Source of the DNA: Druceiella hillmani
Lineage: Eukaryota > Arthropoda > Insecta > Lepidoptera > Hepialidae
Direction of reading: 5' to 3'
DNA: 64,000 bases
Assembly (NCBI GenBank): GCA_039881145.1
Contig: JAYKKI010000023.1
Coordinates: forward strand, 6,585,001 to 6,649,000
Shown here piece after piece: positions 50,614-63,744 of this stretch. Below the pieces are notes generated by a model. The model had not been told where the DNA came from. It ran no database searches and was given only the letters and a program-made list of their open reading frames with translations. Positions within the stretch are counted from its first letter, which is position 1. Each line of letters starts with the position of its first letter. A program made the position numbers and the translations under genes.

Positions 50614-52025
50614 AGATTGAGAATGAAGCACCAGGGAGTTGCCAATAGGAGTTATGAAATTAAGTGTTTTTCAGACGACGTTTGAAAGCAAGAATTTACG
50701 GCGCATTCCTTATATCAGGGTCCTGCTTATTTCAAAGTTTAATAGTTCAAACAGTGAAGGAATATTAAATAGAAGGAGGTACAACACATGTAATATAACT
50801 AGTGATGGTGAGTGAGCGTACCCCGCGCGCCGCTATTATCAGCATAGCCTATATTTTTCTCTGCACAGTGACAATGCATTAGTTGTAGATCGAAAGCGTA
50901 AGTAGTGGAGCTCGGTTGTTCATTGTTCATTAAAGCCAAAAAATGTATTTTTGGGCCAAAGTTCTATGCAAAAATGAAAGCTAGCCAAAGAACGTGACTA
51001 ATTGCAAAATATGTACCCACTATTATTTTTCAACATGTATGTGTACACATTATTATTTCCTTGTGTTAAGTGCTATCTGCATAATATTTTTGGACCCGTA
51101 AAGATTAAAATTTCGAAGCATTTAATTTTCTTAATAAACCTTTAAAAATCCGCTAATTTATTATTTTGCTTTAGCTCGATATCGTTGATAAATGTGCAGA
51201 TGAGACAACGACTCCGTAAAGGTTTTAAATTGTGGTGGAATTGTGCATCACAATATTATAAATACTTCAAAAACCAGAATATCGAATTGGCGACATGTGG
51301 TCACATATCATTGCATGAACTAGTCATTTATATCATATTTAATACTAGAAAAATATTGTTTTTTGCATTATTTACACGACAATCGACACTAAAATATTTT
51401 TTTTGAGTTTCATTCACTTAGTTTTTTATGTTCTGACTAAATAATTTAAATCCAGCAGGACATAATTAAATAGAAAGTTTTAGAATATATAAAAAAGTAA
51501 TTTATTTATTAAAATGAGAAATAAATATTTGTATACATGTCTATTATTCAAAAGCGATGTTTATAAACGTTGAACAATTTTATATTTAATATTAACCATA
51601 ATTAAGAAAAATATCAGAGAATACTTATAATATATCAATATATCATAATATCTCTAAAGAGAGATTTGTATAAACCATATTTTTTTATGTCGATTGGAAT
51701 AGATCGTTGAAACATACTCTTATTAGTTATTGTGTTAACGACATTAAAATTTTTGAACATTTTGAAATTTTCTTCCCAGCGAGATAAGCATATGTGATTC
51801 GAGCGTGCGAAAACGGGAAAGTGTTTGACGATTTTGAATGGTGATAGGGGCGTAGCCCGAATATAATTGGCGCGTTTAAAATTCATCTGTTGACTGACGA
51901 CACGTATTTAACTGAAGATGTGTGTTTTCATACAACGCAACAGATTTGAATACATAACAAATTACATGTTTATTAATTGCGAACTCAACGTAAAATAATA
52001 AATTAATATTTTTAAACCTTGTACA

Positions 52026-52062
52026 AATAACAAATGTGAGTTTACAACTCACATTTGTTATT
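52026..52062. repeat. 17-bp perfect foldback, 3-nt loop
   Basis: 52026-52042 is the exact reverse complement of 52046-52062. Core arms caaatgtgagtt and aactcacatttg. Confidence 0.92.
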
Positions 52063-52374
52063 AATGAAAGTGAGAAGGTTCTGTATGATAAGCAAATAAA
52101 TAGGTATATAATTTTAAGATATTTAAAATTAAAGTTCATTTCAGAATAATTTTTTTTTAAACGTAAACATTGTGTCAACAATTTTAGCAACATTTTTTTT
52201 TAAATTCAGGTTAAGGTGTGTATCGTACATATGTTTAATATTATCAAGAAGCAAACAAGCATTGTTAGTGCCTGGCCATCTAGATCTTCTTCATTCGATC
52301 TTAATTTAATTAATAAATTTTAACACCGTTTCGTATAAAATAACGGCTTTCACAAAGGTGTAGGATATTATATT

Positions 52375-52419
52375 GCCACGAAATTCTTCTACAACTATTT
52401 GGTATAAGAATTTCGTGGC
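52375..52419. repeat. 14-bp perfect foldback, 17-nt loop
   Basis: gccacgaaattctt (52375-52388) pairs exactly with 52406-52419. Confidence 0.9.
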
Positions 52420-52569
52420 TGGTAGAAACAATAGAGAAATTGAAAAAAATGGTGCAGGTCTAATAAAGAACATTTTAAAAGTCACGAGAAAAAAATTTCG
52501 ATAATTGGGAAGATGAATCTCTAAAGTGATGGAATATTACGTGTATATAAAGAATATGTATAATATGAA

Positions 52570-52588
52570 AAAATATATATATATATAC

Positions 52589-52621
<33 letters not shown>

Positions 52622-52660
52622 CATATACATACCCATATTAATATGTATATATATATTTTT
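52570..52660. repeat. Interrupted (TA)n tract
   Basis: TA runs broken by single C or G bases, ending in a T10 run. Confidence 0.9.
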
Positions 52661-54419
52661 TTTTTGTAAATTAAACTTTAAATTGTAAATTTAACCTATC
52701 CGTAACTATATGCCGCTGATAAAACGTATATACGTACTTACTATATACCTACGAAATAAAACTTGTTCATACTCATATTATGGGTTCAATTCATAGAGTA
52801 GCATACAGCATTTGCGTTGTAGATAATGTTTTCTGCATGCCTAAGCAGAAACATTGAATGAAAAAAAGATGAGTATTATTACTGAGTCAATATAATACTT
52901 ACGCACCAGACTTGTTTCAGTTGTAACATTTTATTTCGAGCAAAAATTTAAAAATAATTGTTAAATATTATCTAAACTTATTTCATATAATAAGCAAAAT
53001 TGTATTACTCGATGCTTTTTATCATTATTGACGTAAACGATATATTTTTGTTTTCATTAGAACTGCTTTTTTCCATACGTCTACAACGATATGAAACAGG
53101 TGGGACCATTTTTTTTTGGCTTTTCCCATCCTGTAGGGTATCATTGGTTAGATTTTTTAAAGCAAAAGTTTAATCTGCTATATTTAGTTCATATGCCTCG
53201 TTTGTGAAAAATAATATTTAATCTGTCATTTAAGTTTTTAACGATGAGTTTCAAAAAACTTTAAAAAACCTTGATGCTACAATACGTCTAGAGTATTTAA
53301 ATTAAAGTACACTTTTTATTAACTTATTTGAGCAATTTCGGGACAGGTAGACAGTTACAAAACTCCATTTCAAGCGTATTATAATGGCATAATATAAGGC
53401 CAGACTCTGACGTGTTAAGAATTCTTTTTTGTGAATTATAGCATCAAACATTTAAAATGTTGATTTTTAAATAATTTCAAGTGTATTACTTATTTTTTTA
53501 GGTCTTGTTTCTTTCCAATATTATCAGTTTGTAAATTTGAAAAAGAAACTTGGAAAAGTTAAATGTTTGTGATATGAAGAAGTTTCTGGGAATTGAAATT
53601 AACTAAAATGTTCAAAATACGACACGTCCCTCTTCATATAATATAACAAAAAGTAGGAGGAACGGGTGAAAATGGCAAACTTAAATAATAACCATTGTTA
53701 GATTTTTCAATAGGAAAATATTATTCTTATTCCTTCAAATCCGCAATGTTCATCCGTTCATTCCTCCGTTATTTTCCATATGATAAGATGAGGGACTATT
53801 TCAAATATTAGCTATAATGTGATGAACATCTAATACAAACTATATTAGAACATACCAAAACGAAACCCAGAAAAAAAAATCACCCAGACGAAACCAAATT
53901 AACGTTTCGAGTTAATTCACCCAATAGGTCCTCACGTTTCACAACATAAACGTGTTATCTGGCGAAACTTACTTCAAACAAAACTTTGTGCAAAATAAAG
54001 CAATGTTTGAATCATGTCAATCAATATCTGACACAGACACAATTTAATGTCAATGAAATCAACCTTGAAGTATATGATAAACCCAGTGGCAAACTTATTC
54101 CAGTTATAACGGGAAATTAACTTCTAGAATTTGAGCTCTCAACGGCGTGACCTTAGCCGTCAACTTTTTATTCTGCATAACTTTCTAATGTGTGGAAAAT
54201 GTTAATCTTTTACCTTCACTTTCTTGCACAATAAAAAACTCGATTTTTAGTGGAATATTCTTCCAAATTTTCGAAGCCCTTAAAAGTACACATACATGTA
54301 GAAATACATACCGGTACATTTCTGTGATTCGTGCTTGTCCTTGTCTTATTATGTTAAAACAAATATTTATACTCTTTACATTTTTCAACTATTTCGCCCT
54401 TAGGTGATCCATCATACCC

Positions 54420-54960
54420 GATTCCAATATTAGTCTCACATACCGATTGATTTTCACCAGAGAGTCCCTTTTTCTATAGTGTTGTTAATAAATAATGCAT
54501 TAGTAATATCAAGTAGATCCTTTACAACTAGAATAAATTCAATACCATTTTGATGTCAGGTAAAGTGAAAACATGTAAACATGCACTTACAAAAAGTCAC
54601 CTTATGGACCCGCTTGATAACTGCGAAAATATTTTTTGTCTAACTTTATGTTTTGAGATAACTTCTATATGACGCATTACCCCTGGTATTCCATACCACT
54701 ATTTTTTTTTGCTACCCAGCAACAAACTATTACCAAATTTAGGGTTCGTACCTAGAATAAGAGATTGCCTACGTGAAATATCGCAAAAATTATGTTTGAA
54801 TGCTCAATCATGCCCAAAGGACACGTGTGGTTCATACTAGTATACTTATTAATTTCAACCCGAGAAATAACATTCCAATTATATGAAACTCGACGTTTTT
54901 GTTTAATAATACAATTTTAGGACGACACTATGTCGGTAGGCGGTTCAATGTGTATATATC
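54420..54960. repeat. Dispersed repeat, copy B (pairs with 15390-15806)
   Basis: Shares cataccgattgattttcacc and gagagtcc with 15420-15450, and ctatgtcggtaggcggtt with 15791-15808. Large internal length difference; both copies are old. Confidence 0.65.
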
Positions 54961-55589
54961 AAGGATTTTATGTTACGATCCTACTACGACAGAGGAAGTG
55001 TTGTGAATTGCACAGCCTATGTATGTATTTATGTGAGTTTGTTCCCCCATAAAAACTAAGCTACTAAAGTGATTTCAACCAATGGGGTGTCCTTAGATTG
55101 GTCATAATTCTGAAAATATCCTAAGCTAGTGCATTGCAGAAAAGCACGAATTACATACATAGGCCCTTTTTAAATTTCACTTGATTTGTATATGTGCATT
55201 TGGAGATTTCGATGATTTTTTCCGTAGTCGCGTGTCAGTTTTCCTCTTTTTTATAGGTAGATGTTACGATAGTATCATTGGGTTAAACACAAATCCCACC
55301 TTCGTAATCCAAAACCACGCAAAAAAATGCCTTTAGTAAAAATATGGTAATATATATTTTTACACAACGTCACATCAGAAACATCTCTAAATTAAAACTT
55401 ACAAAAAAACGTTTTATTAAATGGGTATATAAAGTGGCTATGTTCAAGGATTACACCACAATAATCGAAAACAATTGCGCTGACGCGATTGTCATAATTA
55501 TGTTGGAATACGATAGTTTTTCAATACAATTTAGACCAAGTGAACTGCAAACAAATGATTTGATAAGTGCCGATTGTTTAATTAAAATT
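54961..55589. other. Spacer without recognisable genes
   Basis: A 134-codon plus-strand frame (55344-55748) runs through here into a CA/TA tract. Its C-terminal third is microsatellite-encoded Thr-His and Ile-Tyr, so I do not call it a gene. Confidence 0.45.
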
Positions 55590-55632
55590 GCAACATTCCA
55601 AATTTCAAATATTTTTTGGTATGTATACATAT

Positions 55633-55652
55633 ACACACACACACACACACAT

Positions 55653-55683
<31 letters not shown>

Positions 55684-55697
55684 CATACATACATACA
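55633..55697. repeat. (CA)n(TA)n microsatellite inside copy 2
   Basis: Present between homologous flanks (tatttttt-ggtatgtatacat on the left, attaatccaaaccgtaatgc on the right) where copy 1 has only a short TA/CA stretch (about 39448-39462). Confidence 0.9.
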
Positions 55698-55903
55698 ATT
55701 ACATTGATGTTATATGATATACACAAAAACATACACGTATTAGATTAAAATATTAATCCAAACCGTAATGCAAACATACATTTGAACCACGCATTGACAA
55801 AGCACCATTTTATCGAAAAATATTACCAAAAATATTTTATATTAAAAATAATTTACATTGAAAATATTAACTATGAATGTCAAAATTTCCAGATCCACAA
55901 AAA

Positions 55904-55976
55904 CCGTTCGTCGTCTGAGGGGTATGATATTCACTTTGGGTGCGAGAGGTGCCGGGTTCAAATCCTGGATTAACCC
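55904..55976 (+). tRNA. tRNA-Pro(TGG)-like pseudogene, second copy
   Basis: Identical to 39630-39702 except for one base in the D region (tcgtctgagg against tcgcctgagg). Same intact B box and anticodon loop, same unpaired acceptor stem. Duplicated with the long repeat rather than inserted separately. Confidence 0.75.
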
Positions 55977-56278
55977 GACAATATTCATAAAGCCAAGTTT
56001 TTAATATTTTACGACAGTTTAATGCGGTACAGCGGTATAAACGAGCTGATCGAACTGAATAGCCGACAAGACCGGAAACTTGTCGAATTAAATCGGAGCC
56101 GACAATACATCAACGCTGGACTGAATAGGAAATTAGACGGAAAAATAACATACGCGTATTACATTCAGTTATACTAAAATAAAAGACTATTTAAATATTC
56201 TTGAAAGTATGTACTCTGTGTTATATATCGAATTCGCACGGCCTATGCCAAAGTGAAAGGAGTTTATCTGATTCAACA

Positions 56279-56334
56279 TCACCGATTGGAGCGTTGCGTC
56301 ACCGACTCATGCGTTAAGTCACCGACCTGTGTAT
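56279..56334. repeat. Three-copy 20-bp minisatellite, copy 2
   Basis: Counterpart of 40005-40060 with the same unit number. Confidence 0.8.
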
Positions 56335-57748
56335 TTACTGGGCAAACACTTTATTTTGGTAATGCGTATGCCCCATAAATAAATGAACACAAAACCATTA
56401 GCCTTATCGGAGAAGTAAAGATAACTGTTTTGTTATTAAACGAGCAACCTAACAGTTTTGCCAAACACTAGTGACAATTTAAAATCATTTTACGATCATA
56501 GCCACACGACAGCCGCAAAAGGTGCCAGTTAAATTTGACGACTTCTATCTGACGATGCCATCACAATTTTCATTGCCTTTATACTTGTAGAACACATTTA
56601 TCATTAATCATCTACAAAAACTATAGCATTTAAATAATTTAAGAGACCAATTTATAATTCTGGCTTGTGATTTTTTGTGGATCGAATATTTCATTTTTCT
56701 AAAATGCGTTTCTTTTATTCCTTTTAGACGAATTATTTCCTTACCTTGATAAATTGAACCGACTTTAAATAACCAATAAATAATGTCATTTACATATATA
56801 CATTTCGCTAAGTACGAAAGTCACAATTTTTCTTCCAACTATCGAATCTGATTACCTGAGCTAACTATTAGAAAGCTTCATTTCTAGACATTATAGTATT
56901 TAGGTAGGCCAAATTTTTATTTAACGTATAAAGAGATATACCGTAACGTGTATAAGGCCGTTCGCTTATCGATACATATAATCGTACCTATCGGAAAGTG
57001 AAATCTGATGTATCTATCCAACCTGCTTATCACGTATATGGATGTAAATATTGCTTTTAAAACTATCAACGTAAACTTCGAGCAAACATTGCTTATGATA
57101 TGATGACTATGATGGTAAAATGCCTGATATTGAAAAATAATTTTTCTTTTCTAATTCTTCGAAATTGGAAAATGCAACATTACAAAATTATATCATTTAG
57201 AAAGAAGTTAAATTAGGGTACAAGTGTATTTTAGAGAAAATGAGTTTTTTTACTGTTTCTCTTTTTGATATTTGTCAATACTCATATACTCGTGTAACCA
57301 ATAGTCTGGATATATGTCATGGCTCTAAATAAAAAAATTGTTTGATCCAAAAAAAAGGAAAGAAGCGGATTAATTTCATTATTGACAACAACTACTTGTA
57401 AATCTACATGGCCGTTTTATAACAGTTATATAACAATGATTCCACAATATTTTTAACAGTCAACTGGATGTTCCCTTCAGATTTTATAAGCCTTTGAAAG
57501 AGCTCATCGGTACGAGTATACATAATACTCTTCATTCCTAAGTTTCGTTAGCCCTCCTCTAGACGCTAACGCAATAATTCTGTCATGAAATTAAAAAAAA
57601 ATACGTTATACCCATAATTATTTTACCTCCAAGGTTTTGTGACTTTAATATTGTTAAAAAATATGGAAGCTGCGAGCAGTTTTTGTATCTATATAAAATA
57701 AAACTTATATATTTAGTTTCCTCTTAATTACGTAACGGAAAACGGTAA

Positions 57749-57888
57749 AATGTGTGTGCGTGTGTGTGTGTGTGTGCATGTACATGTGCACGAGTGCTAG
57801 TGTGCGTGCGTGCTTGCGTGCATGCGTGCGTGCTTGCGTACGTGCGAGCGTGCGTGTATGGGTGTGTGTGTATGCATGTGGATGTATC
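57749..57888. repeat. Alternating purine-pyrimidine tract, copy 2
   Basis: Shorter counterpart of 41719-41890 (about 140 against about 170 bp). The TG start is the same, the TGCG middle has fewer units. Confidence 0.92.
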
Positions 57889-58624
57889 ACAATCAAAATC
57901 TACAAGTTTCACGTGCAAAATGCACAAATTAGTGCATTTTTGTATAAAATGGGAGTCCCCATGGGACCCCAGTCGCCTTTATTGCCTTTAAAATGAATAA
58001 TTGAACATTTCTGGTTTGCTTTATCATAATATTTACAAATTTCCACTCAAACGAGGCAAGTTACAAAAAGGGGGCTAGCGCAAATACAAACGCCTAAATA
58101 GCTAATAATTTTATCAAGCTGATACGGTATCATCTATTTCGTCCTTGATGACATCTGTTTCGGCTTAAGTCCTGTAAATTTGTCTAAATAGACCAATAGA
58201 CGACAGTCGGTGACCCGAAAATCGAGCGTGCTCGTGGAAAGAGCGATTACAATCGACAGTTGGACTCCGGCCAATTTGCGTTGGTTTTAAAGCTCTATGG
58301 AAAGCTGAGTATACGTTTTACCTTACAATGTATAATATTTTGATTCAAATTACAGTTTTAGGTTTTTATGAAATTATGATGAACATATCACCAATCAAAT
58401 ATTTAATTCAATATTGCACGTAACAGAAAATGTTTATAGCATTATATGACTTTTATGTTACATTCAGGTAACAAGTGTTATTTATCGAAACTTCTTTAAG
58501 AAAATAACAAGACATTTGGATTTCATTCATAAATTTATGTTTAAAAATGTATGCATAGTGGTTTCTGTATTAGCGCTGTCTTATGGTTCTGTAACTAAAA
58601 ACAAAAAAACGAAATCTTTATATA

Positions 58625-59215
58625 ATCACCCACATATCTCCCTCTCTGTCGGTCGTAGCCGTTTTTCTCAGAAACTGTTTGGAAATACTTAAAATTGACA
58701 CAATAATAAAATATATTAACCTAGCATATATATATCTACAGCTAATACCAAGAACATTTAGATAGACAATTGAGGTGGGAGAAAATTGCGTATTGGAAAA
58801 AGATTTAAATTTTTTAATATCTTTAAGGCCCTTTCAAATTATATCTTTCTTTATACAGAAGGTGGTATCGTTTGGAAGGGCCTCAAAAATATTTCTCTCA
58901 TAATGTTTAGATATATGTTTTTTTAAATAGAGTTTTCGGAAACTAAGGTAAAGGTTGTAAAACAATTATAGCGATTACCTTAGATTTTGTGATTTTCAAA
59001 TTCACACCACACTTTTATGCTTGTGTAAGATATAGGATGCAATATATTTAATTTTAATATTTGTACATGATATACGCAAAGACTTTAATAGAAATGTGAA
59101 GTTAATATTTGTAAACAGTTTAATGGAAAGTTACATAGCCTTGTAAGTTTATAAGAACCTAAATATGTACGGAATCTTCGTAGTCCGAGTCTTATTCATG
59201 CTTGACAGATTTTCA
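58625..59215. repeat. Short dispersed element in copy 2
   Basis: Counterpart of 42705-43290 at very high identity; ends with atgtacggaatcttcgtag and tgcttgacag. Confidence 0.7.
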
Positions 59216-59454
59216 ATTTAATTTAGCTCTTAACCGTGGTAAATGGTAAAAGATTAGTAAAACAAATATCACATAATAGTAATGCAAAATCGGTAATTTT
59301 ACGTAATGGCTTAAATCATTTGTTTGCTTTTATGATTTGTTTTGTAGAATCAAAAAGAAAAACGATTTAAGAATCCATTTAACTTCTGAGCTTTGTTCAT
59401 CTCAACTGATTTCATCAATAAAATTACAGCAGTGCTAATCGATACATTTGTTGT

Positions 59455-59487
59455 AAAAGGTAAATATATTAATTATATTTACCTTTT
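59455..59487. repeat. 14-bp foldback at a deletion junction in copy 2
   Basis: 59455-59468 pairs exactly with 59474-59487 around a 5-nt loop. Left flank matches copy 1 up to about 43540, right flank (aaaggctatcaatttataaa) matches copy 1 from about 43970. About 430 bp are absent and the right arm is an inverted copy of the last bases before the break. Confidence 0.85.
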
Positions 59488-61769
59488 ATATATAAAGGCT
59501 ATCAATTTATAAAAGTTAACAGATTGTATAGAATCTTTATTACACTATTTATAAATACCGATTGCATAAATACTTCACAGGCGTAAAACAAGTAACTTCG
59601 TTATCTGAATTTCTTCAACTTGTGCAAAATATTTTTTGGAAAAAGTTAAGCAATCCAATTTTTTTTATCACGAACATTTTTAAAATACGTGGTTAAAAAT
59701 GTTTAGGAAGAAATAAGCTGCTCGTACTATAGATACTCAAAAATATATCAATAAATAATACTAAACATTTTCGATTCCCCTTTACCACGGTATTGCACGG
59801 AATGATGAAAATATAATTTTAAACCCAATTTCGCGTAGGTAAAGAAACAGATCGACATAAACTTTAAGGTTTCTGTTTTTTTATTGGGTACAAAACTCTA
59901 AAACTAGTGTACACTTTAAAATCTGTAACTTAAGCCAGCAGTAGTGCAAACTCCTGTCCAGCCTTTAAATGTTTTATTACCTCAGTCTATTGATAATTAG
60001 CCATCAACTCTTTCATTAATCCTAATTATTTCTTACTTTATACCTTTTGTACTGAGCTTCATAAAATAAATAACACGGGTATTAGTAGCAATATTTTTCG
60101 TAATGGATGATGCGTGATAAAGATATTTACAAATGTCTTATATGAACACACTTTATTTTAACTTAGTCTACTTAAATATTATAAATATTTGTTATTCATA
60201 TTAAAAACTAAACTTGCGCAATTATAGGTTTCAGGAAAATATTCCCGATGGCAATTCTTCCCATTACCGTTTTTGTACCGGTTCCGTTTCTGCATATTTA
60301 GGAAGAAAATCGGCTATCAATATTCTTTCTTTGCTTAGATGGAGAGTCTCAAAGTGCCCTCGCTTTCCACGAAACTTTCAGTAGACAATGATTTCTTTTA
60401 ATGGCGAAAATAAATTGTTGCCTTCAATAGAAAGCTCGCCTACTTATATCTTGTTTTCGTTCTCCCTTCTGCCACCGATCATGTGTTTTTCCAAGTTTAT
60501 ATTATTTCCAAGAAGGGTAAAAATTATATATAATTTATGATTTAAATTGTATGGTTCCAGAAGCAACGTTACTTCGTTCGTTGACTGATTTATTTAAAGT
60601 TGAAAAATTGTTCTTTTGTTTATATTATTCACGTGTTTACAATTTGGAGTAAATTATCTCAAGTAAATTGAGTTTACAAAATCTGTTTTAGCGAAATTGA
60701 TCTCAATTGGGTTTAAGTAAAGATTTCCTTGATTATATATTTGCTTATGGCATAATTTTCAAATATTCTATATACCAGTAAACACTCACTTAAGTTATTT
60801 GTTAATTTAAATTTTTTTAAATACTTTTTACGTTATCATAATTTTGAGAAAAAAAGTATTACAGGCATTCACTGGAACACTAACAGTCATCCTTAATTAA
60901 ATTCATCTTCACGACAATTTCACTACTCTTGCATATACCTCCCCAATTTGTATTTTATACAAATTCGATACTCCTAAAATATTTTTTTAAGAACATAACT
61001 AATCAAGCAATGTCCTCAATACTTTCAAAATAATATATATTAAAATGAATGGGGAAAATATTTATATATAATAATATCATTTTGCGTTTTTACGTGGTTA
61101 TTTATTACACTATGCTGATATTCAGTATAACTCCGTATGCATCGTTGCAATAGCGTTTATTGAAAAGCTAATATACAAATCTTTTCTTTTCTAGACATGC
61201 CACGTTTATGACCCGACTTGTAAATTATGTAAAATCTTTACTATTTTAAAGATATTATGTCGATTACGTTAATATAAAAAATATATAACGTGTTAAGAGG
61301 GAGTAGGACTCGCGAGATTTTTTAAGAATATTGCGTGTTTCTAAACCTCTGGACACAAGAAAAAATAGAATCATAGACCACGGAGCCACGCACTAGGAAA
61401 GGGTTCCGGACGAACTTAGGTATATATATGCAAACACATAAAAGGCATCTAGTATTTTTAATCTGATGCCACACACTTTACATGAATTTTTTTTTCTTTT
61501 TAGTAACTTCGTTCATCCATTTAACATTTCTTTAAAAATATTTTTGAGTGATAACTAAATGTATATTAATATATTTTATAGTTCTTAGAGTTTTAAGGTT
61601 CTACGTCAAACGATTTTTGAATAAAAGGTTTATTGTGTGCTGACATAGAGGCGTTTTCATTTTAATATCTCCAACGCAACTTAATACCATACAAATTACC
61701 TACAAATACTTTTTCTCAAAATTAAAAATCGGTTAAATGAGCTATTTTTAGTCATATTTATTTCCGTCA

Positions 61770-62035
61770 TCCATATGTATGCGCCCGTGAAAGATACAGT
61801 AGGCAATACATTTTCATCCGGGCCATTTATGATGCATATTTTGACACTTGTAATAAAATCAAAACATATAAACAAATTTAAATATACCCTTTTGAGCGAT
61901 ATATCTTCACGAGATATCTCCGCGCTAAAAAATTACAATTTTGTGAATAGATAGGAATATTATGTATCTTTAAACGTGTGTAAATGACCCAATGTGTACT
62001 GAACCCTCGTTCACTGGTACTTGACAGGTTTTTGT
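61770..62035. repeat. Short dispersed element, compact copy in copy 2
   Basis: Starts near cccgtgaaagatacagtagg and ends gtgtactgaaccctc, ggtacttgacag. It sits exactly at the left edge of the 1-kb segment missing from copy 2. Confidence 0.6.
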
Positions 62036-63744
62036 TTGAAACACAATTTCTCTTTGATATCAATCGCTACAAACAAGAAGTCTATAAAAGACCTTGTAGT
62101 AAAGGCAAAATTTGCCTTTAAAATGATAATTTTATAAAGAGTAGCTGATAGAGCAAAACTGTATGAATAGCTTCTGTTTTATGCAGTGCAAATTTACTAA
62201 ACCCTTTTTGATGAACTAAATGCAGGAGATTTGTAATCCAATACAAGCCTTAATATTCGCTAAGTATAAGCAATCGGCAATCAATATTTAAAGTGATTTA
62301 CTAACAAAAATAATGAGCGAAATCGACAGTATGATTTTGCAGTTAGTTAATATGCCAAGAATTATTGTAAAATTCAAAACATCGTCGGAAAATTTAATCA
62401 GTTGGAATAGACATTTATAGGGAGACTTATTTGAGATTTTGCTTTACGGTAAAATCTGTGTCCTTTCAAAAGAATATTTAGTACAACTTGTGAACTCTTG
62501 TAAGAAATTTAAAAAATTATTAAGAAAAATTTCGAACTGAACCAAATATTAATCGAGTATAACTGTTTTACACAATCACTATTCACAGACAATCAAATTT
62601 CCCTGTTTTACTGAGAATACTATCTCTATTTTATTGATAGTCCATAAAAGGTGGACCTCTTTCACAGAACCTTATTTTTTTAGGTGTAGATTTTGCGAAT
62701 TAATTTTTATATTTCAATATTTTCTAGATTAAAAAGAATAAGTTGATGTCGAGGTTAACATGAACTTAATCTGCCGCGATCTATTCTAATTTGAGCAGAA
62801 TTGTTGAATCGTGATAAATTTGTCACTAACCTTAAGTAAATTACAATGTAAATACAGGCGACACTGGTAAGATAAGTATGTATTATCAGAATCATCCGTC
62901 CTCAATCTCGACACGAACTAAATCTCGAAGAAAGGTGTTTCTTTATAAATAAAAAATAGGAAAAGGTTTTTTCTGTTTATTTCAGATTGGAACACTTAGA
63001 AATAATTTTTTTATCACGCAGTAGGCGCATCGAAAGTGAAATGGATTTAAAGTGAGGATTAAGATATTTTTAATTAAACTGCCTATGCATGTAACTCATT
63101 CAAATTGAAAAGAAGAAAAATACTGATGAAATAAATGCAAAACTATTAAAGAAATACAATCGTCACATTACATGGGTTGTATTTGTATAAGAAGAGACGA
63201 GAGCCGTTCCTAAGACGACTCGAATTTGTTTCAGAAACTCTTCCATTTACGGATACGTAATTGCCTAGCAACAAATATTAAATGTCTTCTTCTGAAAATT
63301 GAATCCCATTTTCTGAGCCGGCTTACAGAATTTAAGTTTCCACGTATTATGGTCTTTCAGTTTGACGAATTTTTGTCTGATGTATAAAAAGATACGCCAT
63401 AACGTATAGAAGGCTACGCTCTTTTCGTCGATCGATTCAAACCACGGGACCAGTCGAAATATGAAATCTGACATTTGTATCTCTTAAATTAAATTCTAAA
63501 ATTATGAATGTAGACACTAAGTAAACATTGATTATGGCTCGATGACCATGGTAATAAAATGTGTAATATGAAACAAATTAGTTCTCTTCTAACTTTTAAA
63601 AATCTGAGAAGATTATGTCGTAAAATACGGAATATAGACGTAAATCATAGTATGTGGTTTAGACATATATTAAAGAATCTGTTTTATGTATGGATAGAAG
63701 TAGTGTATAAGTGCACTTTAGCACATTTAGGATTTTTTACTATT

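Larger units (their letters stand above)
49401..54419. other. AT-rich stretch between the two long copies, no genes
   Basis: No supported coding sequence. Holds TA-rich tracts (50545-50613, 52570-52625) and two perfect foldbacks (52026-52062, 52375-52419). A small GC-rich patch at about 50815-50840 has no recognisable content. Confidence 0.45.

Noticed and set aside
55344..55748. 134-codon frame, the longest outside mobile elements
   Set aside because: The last third is microsatellite, the rest has no recognisable motif and crosses the boundary of the long duplication.
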